The notes: a model not told the origin generated them from the letters alone. A DNA stretch of 5,738 bases from Smithella sp. UBA2180 (GCA_002327415.1 DCVU01000033.1:1-5738), one strand, 5' to 3'; positions 1 to 5,738 are shown, numbered from the stretch's first letter. Numbers and translations: made by a program.

Positions 1-45
1 GGGTCCAATGTCTATTTTGGGGTGACAGCATCAAAGTAACTGCCT

Positions 46-74
46 TTGACTGCTTTACATAAATTTGCTATAAA
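46..74 (+). promoter_or_regulatory. Sigma70-type promoter of the phosphorylase gene
   Basis: The -35 hexamer TTGACT (46-51) matches the consensus at 5 of 6 positions. A 17-nt spacer separates it from the -10 hexamer TATAAA (69-74), also 5 of 6. Transcription should start near 80-82, just before the Shine-Dalgarno site at 84-88, so the leader would be only about 13 nt. The promoter also argues against an in-frame TTG start at 46, because that codon lies inside the -35 element. Confidence 0.75.
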
Positions 75-93
75 ACGCAGCAAAGGAGACATT

Positions 94-804
94 ATGGGTC
101 TTTTGGGCGTTATTTCCAACAAATTAATCGTAGAAAGAAGCGATCTATTAAGCAAGGGTACGGCCAGATCGATGAGAAATGAATATGGCCGGGCATCAGT
201 TTTAATAGCTGATAGAATAGCCTGGATTCTCAGGCACGGCAATGCTCCCAATGATTATGTCTTGCCGCATTTGATTAATCATCGTGCTAATTTACAAGCG
301 CTGAAAGATCTGGGCGCAACTGAAATAGTAGGCATTAATTCCACAGGTTCATTAAAAAAAGATTTATGTCCGGGAATGATTGTTGTTCCCGATGATTTTA
401 TCACGCTGACGGCTACTCCAACTATTCATAAAAACAAAGCCGTTCATATAACCCCGTCACTAAACGAAAATGTACGGAAAAAGCTCATCAAAGCTGCACT
501 TAGCAACAAGATTAAAGTTGTCAAGAAGGGAACTTACTGGCAAACGCATGGTCCCCGGCTGGAAACAAAAGCGGAAATTAAAATGATGGCCAATTTTGCA
601 GATATTGTCGGCATGACCATGGCCCATGAAGCGGTAATCGCAATGGAATTGGATTTACCTTACGCTTGTGCCTGCTCGATAGATAATTTCGGCAACGGGC
701 TTTTGAAAAAACCTCTAACTATGGAAAAAATTATCGCCGGTACTCGTAAAAATGCCGATCTGATGATTAAACTACTGCATGGTTATTTGAAATTATCCGC
801 TTAA
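94..804 (+). CDS. Purine nucleoside / methylthioinosine phosphorylase-like protein (MTAP/PNP family)
   Basis: This 236-residue protein belongs to the trimeric PNP/MTAP family, which cleaves (methylthio)purine nucleosides with phosphate in purine and methionine salvage in the cytoplasm. Visible family landmarks are the RHG motif (residues 47-49), the PHLINHRAN segment (58-66), INSTGSL (81-87), VPDDFI (98-103), GPRLET (153-158) and GMTMAHE (173-179). Near the base-binding site the motif reads SIDNF (195-199). By remembered alignment, N198 falls where MTAP has the adenine-selecting Asp, which favours a 6-oxopurine substrate such as methylthioinosine, inosine or guanosine. The N-terminal phosphate loop, normally GG[ST]G, reads GVISN (5-9) and is degenerate. 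ATG 94 was chosen because AGGAG lies at 84-88, 5 nt upstream. The family call is strong, but the exact substrate, and even activity, is uncertain. The gene ends 4 nt from the convergent operon. Confidence 0.85.
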   Translation: MGLLGVISNKLIVERSDLLSKGTARSMRNEYGRASVLIADRIAWILRHGNAPNDYVLPHLINHRANLQALKDLGATEIVGINSTGSLKKDLCPGMIVVPDDFITLTATPTIHKNKAVHITPSLNENVRKKLIKAALSNKIKVVKKGTYWQTHGPRLETKAEIKMMANFADIVGMTMAHEAVIAMELDLPYACACSIDNFGNGLLKKPLTMEKIIAGTRKNADLMIKLLHGYLKLSA

Positions 805-808
805 AAAA

Positions 809-1243
809 TCAAAAGGCGCCCAACTGACAAGGCTTAACCTTTATTTCCAACGTTTCGCAAGCAGCACAAACTTTCATGCGGGGAATATTTAATTCTCCGG
901 CAATTCTCCAGGCAGCAGTGCAGGAAAGGTTTCCATCTTGCAGGGATGACGTAATTTTTTCTTTTAATTCCGATGTAACTTCTTTTGCCGGTTGGACAAT
1001 TTTTTTAGTCTCGCCATAACCGAAAAGCCCCAACTGGCATTTAGTAATATTGATATTCAAAACATCAATGGCTACGCCGGTTTCTTCAAGCGAAAAGCCC
1101 AGTTCACCGGCTATTTCCTCAGCCTTCTTGCAGGAGATATTATTATTCTTCACCTGCTCGATAATTTCTTTCTTCAGATCTTCGTCTATTTTTGTACCCT
1201 GAGGATGTTTCTTAAAATATTTACCTTTATCTTCATGCGCCAT
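809..1243 (-). CDS. Uncharacterised protein with two cysteine-bearing modules
   Basis: The protein has 144 residues and I cannot assign it a named function. After a charged N-terminus it consists of two ungapped copies of a 53-residue module (22-74 and 92-144), joined by a 17-residue linker. Each copy has the pattern N-[IL]-S-C, then A-x-x-I-A-G-E-L, then a helix and the ending CQLGxF. The cysteines are C38 and C69 in copy one, and C108 and C139 in copy two, plus C126 and C129 only in copy two. The IAGEL helix followed by a second helix and a short strand-like end resembles a winged-helix fold, so DNA binding is possible. The paired cysteines could instead bind a metal or act in redox chemistry. 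There is no signal peptide or membrane segment, so it is probably cytoplasmic. It is the last gene of the ligase-ACT operon. ATG 1243 has GGGAG 7 nt upstream. Confidence 0.85.
   Translation of the reverse strand: MAHEDKGKYFKKHPQGTKIDEDLKKEIIEQVKNNNISCKKAEEIAGELGFSLEETGVAIDVLNINITKCQLGLFGYGETKKIVQPAKEVTSELKEKITSSLQDGNLSCTAAWRIAGELNIPRMKVCAACETLEIKVKPCQLGAF
812..1180 (-). repeat. Internal protein duplication: two 53-residue modules
   Basis: Copy one is encoded by 1022-1180 and copy two by 812-970. Hand alignment without gaps gives 20 identical residues of 53 (about 38 percent). The identities concentrate in N-x-S-C, A-x-x-IAGEL and CQLGxF, and the cysteine spacing (31 residues) is identical in both copies. 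This level of divergence indicates an old duplication. Confidence 0.85.
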
Positions 1244-1250
1244 AATTTTT

Positions 1251-1260
1251 CTCCCTCCTA
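1251..1260 (-). promoter_or_regulatory. Shine-Dalgarno overlapping the ACT stop codon
   Basis: On the minus strand the sequence is TAGGAGGGAG. Its first three bases are the TAG stop (1260-1258) of the tandem-ACT gene, and the rest is an extended ribosome binding site for the ATG at 1243. Terminating ribosomes would sit directly on this site, which suggests translational coupling. Confidence 0.8.
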
Positions 1261-1689
1261 CATTGCTGAAAGTGATTGAACATCCAGCGTTTTAAAACCT
1301 TTTTTCTCCAGAATCTTTTCCGTCTTCGGCATCTGATCAACATCAACTACAAATACAGCTTTTTTCGAACTCTCCAGCACAAAGCCATAAGCGTTATTGA
1401 TGTTAATGCCTTCCTGATAAAGCAGTTGCATCAAATTATCCAGACCGCCGGGGGTGTCAGGAATCAAAACAGCCAGAACTTCCCGCAAATGCACTGTCAT
1501 TCCCGCCTGCGACAGAACCGCTTCAGCGCGCTGGGGATCATCAACAATCAGATTGATAATGCCAAACGTATCCGCTGTCGCTATCGTCGTGGCGCGAATA
1601 TTTATTTTTTCTTTAGCCAGAACACCCGTTATCTGAGCAAGTTTCCCAGACTTATTTTCCGCGAAAATGGAAAGTTGATAAGCTATCAT
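1258..1689 (-). CDS. Tandem ACT-domain protein
   Basis: This 143-residue protein is two ACT domains with no catalytic domain. ACT1 (about 4-66) opens with a beta strand, then the ligand-loop segment ENKSGKLAQI (11-20), then helix and INIRATTI. ACT2 (about 71-137) starts VLAVLIPDTPGGL (71-83), with the glycine pair at 81-82 in the same ligand-loop position, followed by GININNAYG (94-102). ACT domains usually bind small ligands, mainly amino acids, at subunit interfaces. Stand-alone tandem-ACT proteins occur beside phenylacetate-CoA ligase-type genes in many anaerobes, and that context recalls this one. It probably senses a ligand, but ligand and target are not visible. The start is supported by AGGAG (1700-1696), 6 nt before ATG 1689 and inside the ligase coding sequence. 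The gene overlaps the ligase 3' end by 38 nt, which implies coupled translation. Confidence 0.9.
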   Translation of the reverse strand: MIAYQLSIFAENKSGKLAQITGVLAKEKINIRATTIATADTFGIINLIVDDPQRAEAVLSQAGMTVHLREVLAVLIPDTPGGLDNLMQLLYQEGININNAYGFVLESSKKAVFVVDVDQMPKTEKILEKKGFKTLDVQSLSAM

Positions 1690-3340
1690 ACTTTTCTCCT
1701 TTTTTTAAATGACTCTCTGTCTGCGCTTCAACAAGACTGCCGCCGCAATATTTCTCACGGAGTTTCGGTTTTTCAATTTTCCCAGTGGGATTGCGCGGCA
1801 CATTTGCAAATATGATTTTACGCGGACGCTTGTAACGCGGCAGCGCACTGCAAAATTCCGCAATCTCGCCCTCAGATGGTGAGAAGCCCGGCTTTAGCTC
1901 AACTATCGCCGCGACGACTTCGCCTAAACGATGGTCGGGAAGGCCGATTACCGCCACATCCTTGATCACTTCGTTAGTGCGCAGAAAATCCTCAATCTGC
2001 ACAGGATAAATATTCTCGCCGCCTGTGATAATCACGTCTTTTTTGCGATCTACAAGATAGATAAATCCGTCTTCATCCATTTTCGCCATATCGCCCGTAT
2101 AGAGCCAGCCGTCCTTGAGAATCTCGGCAGTGGCCTGCGGATTATTGTAATAGCATTTCATCACGCCCGTACCTTTCACACAAAGCTCGCCCACCGAGCC
2201 TTGCTTCACCGGATTGCCGCTTTCATCCACGATCTGCACCTCCCACTTGTAGCCGGCTACTCCGATAGCGCCGACTTTATGGATGTTTTCGATGCCGAGA
2301 TGAACACAGCCCGGCCCAATGGACTCCGAAAGGCCGTAATTAGTATCGTATTCGTGGTTCGGAAAATACTTTTTCCAGCGTTTGATCAGGCTCGGCGGAA
2401 CCGGCTGCGCGCCGATATGCATCAGCCGCCACTGATCGAGTTTGTAATTCGCAAGCTTTATATCGCCGCGTTCAATGGCGTCCAGAATGTCCTGCGCCCA
2501 CGGAACCAAAAGCCAGACAATCGTTATCTGCTCTTCGGACACCGCCTTCAATATCCATTCCGGTTTAACGCCGCGCAGCAGAACGGCTTTGCTTCCGGCC
2601 AGGAAACTGCCGAACCAGTGCATTTTCGCGCCGGTGTGGTAGAGCGGTGGAATACAGAGGAAGTTGTCTTCGCGCGTCTGTTTGTGGTGATTCATTTCCA
2701 CTTCACAGGATGTCATCAGACTGCGGTGATCATGGAGAATCGCTTTGGGAAAGCCGGTAGTCCCTGACGAAAAATAAATGGCCGCATCATCATCGTCTGA
2801 AAACGTGATCTTGGAAGCTATGGATGAACAACACGCGGTGAGCGCGTAATAATTTTCGGCAAACGCGGGATTTTCCTGTCCCAGAAAAAGTATTATTTTT
2901 ACATTTGGAATCTGTTCGTGGATTGCGTCAATTCTCCCGGTAAATTCCGGCCCGAAGATTAAAACGTCACATTCAGCCAGATCGAGGCAGTATTTGATTT
3001 CATCTTCGGTATAGCGGTAATTAAGCGGCACCACCAGAGCACCGGTTTTCAGGATACCGAAATAGATCGGCAGCCACTCCAGACAGTTCATAAGCAGGAT
3101 ACCTACCTTTTGGCCTTTGGCCAAGCCTCTTCCCATCAGAAAGTTGGCAAAGCGGTTAGCTTTATCGTCGAACTCGCGCCAGGTCATCTCCCTCCGGTAT
3201 CTTTTTTCGGGATCGGTTTCGACAAGATCGTAATCTTTCCATGTTGCTTTCACTTCTTTGATTTGAGGATTTATTTCAACAAGGCATATTTCTTCGCCGT
3301 ACAGGGCGGCGTTGTGGGCAAGAATTTCTGTAATCGGCAT
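1652..3340 (-). CDS. AMP-forming acyl-CoA ligase (class I adenylate-forming enzyme)
   Basis: This 562-residue enzyme activates a carboxylic acid to acyl-AMP and then to acyl-CoA. All core motifs are present: the P-loop SSGTTGFPK (191-199), YHTGA (234-238), NYGLSES (334-340), YTGD (414-417), the hinge and CoA-site segment from DRKKD (431-435) to GGENIYP (440-446), and the A10 catalytic Lys K521 within NPTGKIEK. The length fits fatty-acid or other medium-to-long acyl ligases. Substrate cannot be read from sequence; fatty, branched or aromatic acids are all possible, and degradation or activation of syntrophic substrates is a reasonable inference. A tail of about 30 residues follows the A10 region and overlaps the ACT gene. 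ATG 3340 is preferred over the in-frame GTG at 3370 because GAAGGA (3353-3348) lies 7 nt upstream and the family's N-terminus begins near here. It is first gene of the operon. Confidence 0.93.
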   Translation of the reverse strand: MPITEILAHNAALYGEEICLVEINPQIKEVKATWKDYDLVETDPEKRYRREMTWREFDDKANRFANFLMGRGLAKGQKVGILLMNCLEWLPIYFGILKTGALVVPLNYRYTEDEIKYCLDLAECDVLIFGPEFTGRIDAIHEQIPNVKIILFLGQENPAFAENYYALTACCSSIASKITFSDDDDAAIYFSSGTTGFPKAILHDHRSLMTSCEVEMNHHKQTREDNFLCIPPLYHTGAKMHWFGSFLAGSKAVLLRGVKPEWILKAVSEEQITIVWLLVPWAQDILDAIERGDIKLANYKLDQWRLMHIGAQPVPPSLIKRWKKYFPNHEYDTNYGLSESIGPGCVHLGIENIHKVGAIGVAGYKWEVQIVDESGNPVKQGSVGELCVKGTGVMKCYYNNPQATAEILKDGWLYTGDMAKMDEDGFIYLVDRKKDVIITGGENIYPVQIEDFLRTNEVIKDVAVIGLPDHRLGEVVAAIVELKPGFSPSEGEIAEFCSALPRYKRPRKIIFANVPRNPTGKIEKPKLREKYCGGSLVEAQTESHLKKGEKYDSLSTFHFRGK

Positions 3341-3434
3341 TTTTAATTCCTTCTCTTTACTGTTTTGCACCTGTATTACGCGGACATTATTTCATATAAA
3401 CAAGTTCGCAGAGAACCTGCTTTTCACAAGAGAC

Positions 3435-3463
3435 AAGATACGAATTTAAGACTTGTATGTCAA
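3435..3463 (-). promoter_or_regulatory. Sigma70-type promoter of the ligase operon
   Basis: On the minus strand there is a perfect TTGACA -35 (3463-3458), a 17-nt spacer and TATCTT as -10 (3440-3435, 4 of 6 matches). Transcription should start near 3428, leaving a leader of roughly 88 nt before ATG 3340. It lies in the 159-nt gap between the alkyltransferase stop and the ligase start, so the ligase operon can be transcribed independently of the genes upstream. Confidence 0.7.
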
Positions 3464-3499
3464 GAATGTTTTGGCCGGAAAATATGAGGAGTTACAGTG

Positions 3500-4060
3500 T
3501 CACATTGAAGCATAATAAAATGACGGACAAATCACCCGTCCCGCCTCGTCAAAGATAATTCCTTCTTTTGTAAGCAATACACGTTTCATCTCTGCTCCGC
3601 TTTGAAAGCCGCCAAGGCTAAGGTCTGAACGGATTGCCCGGTGACAGGGCACGATCAGGGGAAACGGATTGGCTGCCATAACATTGCCGACCGCTCGCGC
3701 ACCACCCGGCGCGCCTACGTGCTCCGCGATAAGTCCGTAAGTGCTGACTCTGCCGCGTGGTATGGCGTGCTGTGCGCGCAAAACCGACTGTTGAAATTTT
3801 GAACACTGAGATAGATCGACGAGATTAAGGGAAAACTTGATGTTCTCTCCTTCAAAATACGCTTTGATTGAAGCAGCTATCGAGTCAATCTCCACGCAGG
3901 AAGATTTTCGGGAATCAGGAAAAAGCGCAGACGCCCGATCTTCAGCTGAAAGGCCAGGCCGTGAAAGCAAAATATGAAAAATCCGGGGAGAATTTCTCAA
4001 TATTGACCAGATGATACATACAGATCCAAATGGTGTTGGCTTTATAATCTTTCTATTCAT
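3500..4060 (-). CDS. ogt: Methylated-DNA--[protein]-cysteine S-methyltransferase
   Basis: The protein has 186 residues and acts as a suicide repair protein, moving alkyl groups from O6-alkylguanine (and O4-alkylthymine) in DNA to its own cysteine. The C-terminal half is a clear match: FQQSVLRA (89-96), the IPRGRVSTYGLIA segment (100-112), the arginine-finger helix GGARAVG (119-125, R122), active-site PCHR (138-141, nucleophile C139), and SLGGF (148-152) followed by KRVLLTKEG. The N-terminal half (1-80) fits the poorly conserved Ogt/AGT N-domain and shows no Ada metal-binding domain. The usual RVVGSDG stretch after the active site reads RAIRSDLS, a modest deviation. The ATG at 4060 has AGGA (4072-4069) 8 nt upstream. 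It follows the small hydrophobic-segment gene by 94 nt, and whether it shares that transcript is unclear. Confidence 0.93.
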   Translation of the reverse strand: MNRKIIKPTPFGSVCIIWSILRNSPRIFHILLSRPGLSAEDRASALFPDSRKSSCVEIDSIAASIKAYFEGENIKFSLNLVDLSQCSKFQQSVLRAQHAIPRGRVSTYGLIAEHVGAPGGARAVGNVMAANPFPLIVPCHRAIRSDLSLGGFQSGAEMKRVLLTKEGIIFDEAGRVICPSFYYASM

Positions 4061-4154
4061 CTGTACAATCCTAGGATAAGCAGCGTTCTGTTTTTTGTTT
4101 TCCTTTGAAAAAATTGTCAGACCCTGTTTGTTATTCGATAATAAATGATAACTG

Positions 4155-4565
4155 CTAACCTTTATTCAACGTATCTACGTCCTTCTTGACCTCCTGCAAG
4201 GCGGCTAAGATTGGAGCCGGTTTTGCAGCATAAGCCGCCGCCGCCAGAACAAGAAGATCGGCAATGAAATCTATAAAACCCGCTATCTTCTTTATTGTCT
4301 TGATTTTATCTTTTGCTGTATCGATCAAGTCAATTATACTTTTCTGAGATTCCGATAATCCTTCAACAATACAATTAGCCGCGTCAATATAAAGGCTATT
4401 GGCCCGCTGACGAAGTGTTGCTTCATCCTGAAATGTTGATTGAGCTGTATATTGATCAATTTCTTTATTCTTAATCGCCTTCATAAGACGAACATGAATT
4501 GAATCTGCACATTCCGATATCTTGTCAGCAAGATCTTCCACCTGCTTTTGGTTTGCCAGCGCCAT
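4155..4565 (-). CDS. Uncharacterised small protein with one hydrophobic segment
   Basis: I do not recognise this 136-residue protein. Residues 1-93 are charged and predicted largely helical (for example RLMKAIKNKEID, and LRQRANSLYIDAANCI with C65). Residues 94-122 form a long alanine-rich hydrophobic stretch containing FIDFIADLLVLAAAAYAA, broken by two aspartates and followed by KPAP. The tail is a short amphipathic helix. There is no signal peptide. The shape suits a protein that associates with or inserts into a membrane, or a helical bundle with a hydrophobic hairpin, but this is inference. ATG 4565 is supported by a very strong AAAGGAGG (4580-4573), 7 nt upstream. It lies 43 nt after the lipoprotein gene and is presumably co-transcribed with it. 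Confidence 0.8.
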   Translation of the reverse strand: MALANQKQVEDLADKISECADSIHVRLMKAIKNKEIDQYTAQSTFQDEATLRQRANSLYIDAANCIVEGLSESQKSIIDLIDTAKDKIKTIKKIAGFIDFIADLLVLAAAAYAAKPAPILAALQEVKKDVDTLNKG

Positions 4566-4572
4566 TTATTTT

Positions 4573-4580
4573 CCTCCTTT
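4573..4580 (-). promoter_or_regulatory. Near-perfect Shine-Dalgarno of the small hydrophobic-segment gene
   Basis: On the minus strand this reads AAAGGAGG, placed 7 nt before ATG 4565. It is among the strongest ribosome binding sites in the window, which suggests that the small protein is made in larger amounts than the lipoprotein upstream. Confidence 0.75.
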
Positions 4581-4608
4581 CAATCTTTTCATAAAAATTT
4601 TATCTGCG

Positions 4609-5448
4609 TCAACTTCGAATCTTTTGAATATTTTCTCTTATGGTCTTTATGTCTTTCGCAAAATTGCTGATCATGGTTTTAACTTCTTCATTATACAACT
4701 TATCAATATTTTCGAAAAGTTTTCGATGGCCATCCGCAATACTTTTGATTCCTTTTTCAGCTTCATTGTACTTTAATTCAACATTTTTATATTCCAATGT
4801 TTTCGATTGCACATGAGCGCGCGCCAGCACAGTCAGCAGCCTGTCTTTGGGACTATCAGCAAAAGTAATTTCCACGTCAAAAAAACCCAATACTGTTTTT
4901 CTTTCGTTTTCATTGGTCTTTTTGTAACAACGAACAAGAGCTTCCATTCCCTGCAAAGTTGTCTGTAAAGGCGCGTCACCCTCTTTAATCATATCCCGAA
5001 CAGCATGTTCCTGATATGCGGAAGTAATCCATTTTGCAATCACCTTTGCAATATTGGAGAAGGCATCCACATGTTTATCGTTAATGTCAAAATCAGGATA
5101 AGCATTGATTCCGCCGGACAAAGAATCTATCTGTTTCGAGAGATCAAAGGCATTTTCACCGGCAAGAGCTGCAAGGGTCTGCATATAAAGGGCAACTCTT
5201 TGATGGATTTTCAGTAAATCATCATAGGCAGCTTTGCGTCTTTTGTCGTTGTCCTGCGCCTGCTGATCGGCTTCGCCAAAAAGATATGGCTGCTCTCGCT
5301 CATAGGTATCGCGGAATCTGGTAGTCAGCTCAGTGTATGCGGATAACTTTGCCGATTCGCCCGCGTAATCCCTGACTTCCTTGAGATTTGCGCAACCGGC
5401 AAGAACAATAACCAAAAACAAAACGAACGTTCTTTTGATAATTTTCAT
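4609..5448 (-). CDS. Uncharacterised helical lipoprotein
   Basis: The 279-residue precursor starts with a lipoprotein signal: basic residues K2-R6, a hydrophobic core (7-15) and the lipobox LAGC (16-19), with lipidation expected on C19. Position +2 is Ala rather than Asp, which favours the outer membrane. The mature part is almost all helix. Residues about 20-115 include RFRDTYEREQPYLFG (44-58). A middle helical region follows, and residues about 215-279 are rich in K, E and I with heptad-like spacing, probably a coiled coil. No enzyme motif is visible. I have no confident family name. It sits 48 nt after the partial upstream gene and 43 nt before the small hydrophobic-segment gene, so the three likely work together at the envelope. 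ATG 5448 has AAAAGGAG (5464-5457), 8 nt upstream. Confidence 0.85.
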   Translation of the reverse strand: MKIIKRTFVLFLVIVLAGCANLKEVRDYAGESAKLSAYTELTTRFRDTYEREQPYLFGEADQQAQDNDKRRKAAYDDLLKIHQRVALYMQTLAALAGENAFDLSKQIDSLSGGINAYPDFDINDKHVDAFSNIAKVIAKWITSAYQEHAVRDMIKEGDAPLQTTLQGMEALVRCYKKTNENERKTVLGFFDVEITFADSPKDRLLTVLARAHVQSKTLEYKNVELKYNEAEKGIKSIADGHRKLFENIDKLYNEEVKTMISNFAKDIKTIRENIQKIRS

Positions 5449-5496
5449 TGTTTATACTCCTTTTAGTGAGTCTAATGTGAATCTAAGTAGCGCCTT

Positions 5497-5736
5497 TTAC
5501 TCGCTGGCACCGCCGGGTCTGGCTTTGGCGCTTTTTCCACGCAGAAAGTCCAATCTCAGAAACTTGCGAAGCGTTTCCAGCGAAGGCTTGGCATCCTCAG
5601 GCATAGTTTTATTCTCTTTGCCGCAGGTCCAATAACATACATGAGAAATCAATGTACGATCAAGGCATTTACCAGTCGAGGGGACGACAGCGATGTCGCG
5701 GATGCCCTTTCCAAAAACTCCATTGAGAGGACCGCC
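5497..5736 (-). CDS. C-terminal end of an unidentified protein, cut by the window edge
   Basis: An open frame enters from the right edge and ends at TAA (5499-5497), giving at least 79 codons without a start in the window. The first part reads like a folded enzyme-type segment: GGPLNGVFGKGIRDIAVVPS (visible residues 1-20), then TGKC, and ISHVCYWTCG with cysteines at visible positions 24, 34 and 38. After residue 45 it becomes charged (PSLETLRKFLRLDFLRG) and ends in a basic, Gly-rich tail that looks disordered. I cannot identify the family from this fragment. Its direction and the 48-nt gap to the lipoprotein gene suggest that it is the upstream member of the same operon. Confidence 0.65.
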   Translation of the reverse strand, partial: GGPLNGVFGKGIRDIAVVPSTGKCLDRTLISHVCYWTCGKENKTMPEDAKPSLETLRKFLRLDFLRGKSAKARPGGASE

Positions 5737-5738
5737 GA

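Noticed and set aside
1..39. A possible C-terminal tail of an upstream plus-strand gene, ending GVTASK then TAA at 37-39
   Set aside because: Only 12 codons are visible. The composition is plausible, but two other frames are also open for short distances, so it cannot be supported.
12..251. Minus-strand open frame of 79 codons opposite the phosphorylase start
   Set aside because: It overlaps the phosphorylase gene and its promoter, and has no recognisable domain. It looks like a shadow of the real gene.
830..850. AAGG-cttaa-CCTT inverted repeat as a terminator for the phosphorylase gene
   Set aside because: The 4-bp stem is too weak and is followed by only a short mixed T stretch. It also lies inside the convergent coding sequence.
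1276..1815. Plus-strand open frame of 179 codons
   Set aside because: It is antisense to the tandem-ACT gene and the ligase end, with biased composition and no domain.
1931..2767. Plus-strand open frame of 278 codons
   Set aside because: It lies entirely antisense to the acyl-CoA ligase, whose motifs are unambiguous. The His- and Arg-rich composition is typical of an antisense shadow.
3341..3370. GTG start giving 10 extra residues on the ligase
   Set aside because: The ATG at 3340 has a well-placed GAAGGA and agrees with the usual N-terminus. The GTG has no convincing ribosome binding site.
4061..4154. Possible promoter for the alkyltransferase gene (CTGACA on the minus strand) and an AT-only hairpin at 4131-4144
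   Set aside because: No acceptable -10 hexamer occurs at 16-18 nt from CTGACA. The hairpin has 5-bp A/T arms and no T-run, so neither a promoter nor a terminator can be supported.

Overview
The window looks like chromosomal DNA from a Gram-negative anaerobe, most likely a Desulfobacterota (deltaproteobacterial) lineage related to syntrophs such as Syntrophus or Smithella. This is inferred from an acyl-CoA ligase next to a tandem-ACT protein, an archaeal-like methylthioinosine-type phosphorylase, an outer-membrane-type lipoprotein, and AGGAG Shine-Dalgarno sites throughout. No 16S or marker gene is present, so the taxonomic placement is tentative.

Layout. One plus-strand gene (94-804) encodes a purine nucleoside / methylthio-nucleoside phosphorylase with a very short leader behind a near-consensus sigma70 promoter. 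It runs tail to tail, only 4 nt apart, into a compact minus-strand operon driven by a promoter at 3435-3463. That operon encodes an AMP-forming acyl-CoA ligase (1652-3340), a tandem-ACT protein (1258-1689, overlapping the ligase by 38 nt), and a small unidentified protein made of two diverged copies of a 53-residue cysteine-bearing module (809-1243), whose Shine-Dalgarno site overlaps the ACT stop codon. The tight coupling suggests that the ligase is co-produced with a ligand-sensing protein and a possible redox-, metal- or DNA-binding protein.

Further right, everything is again on the minus strand: an O6-alkylguanine-DNA alkyltransferase (3500-4060), a small protein with one long hydrophobic stretch (4155-4565), a helical lipoprotein (4609-5448), and the C-terminal end of an unidentified gene that runs off the right edge (5497-5736). 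The last three are closely spaced (48 and 43 nt) and each downstream gene has a strong Shine-Dalgarno site. They probably form an envelope-associated cassette of unknown function, and this is the least explained part of the window.

No rRNA, tRNA, CRISPR array, insertion sequence or riboswitch was recognised. No convincing intrinsic terminator was found in any intergenic gap.
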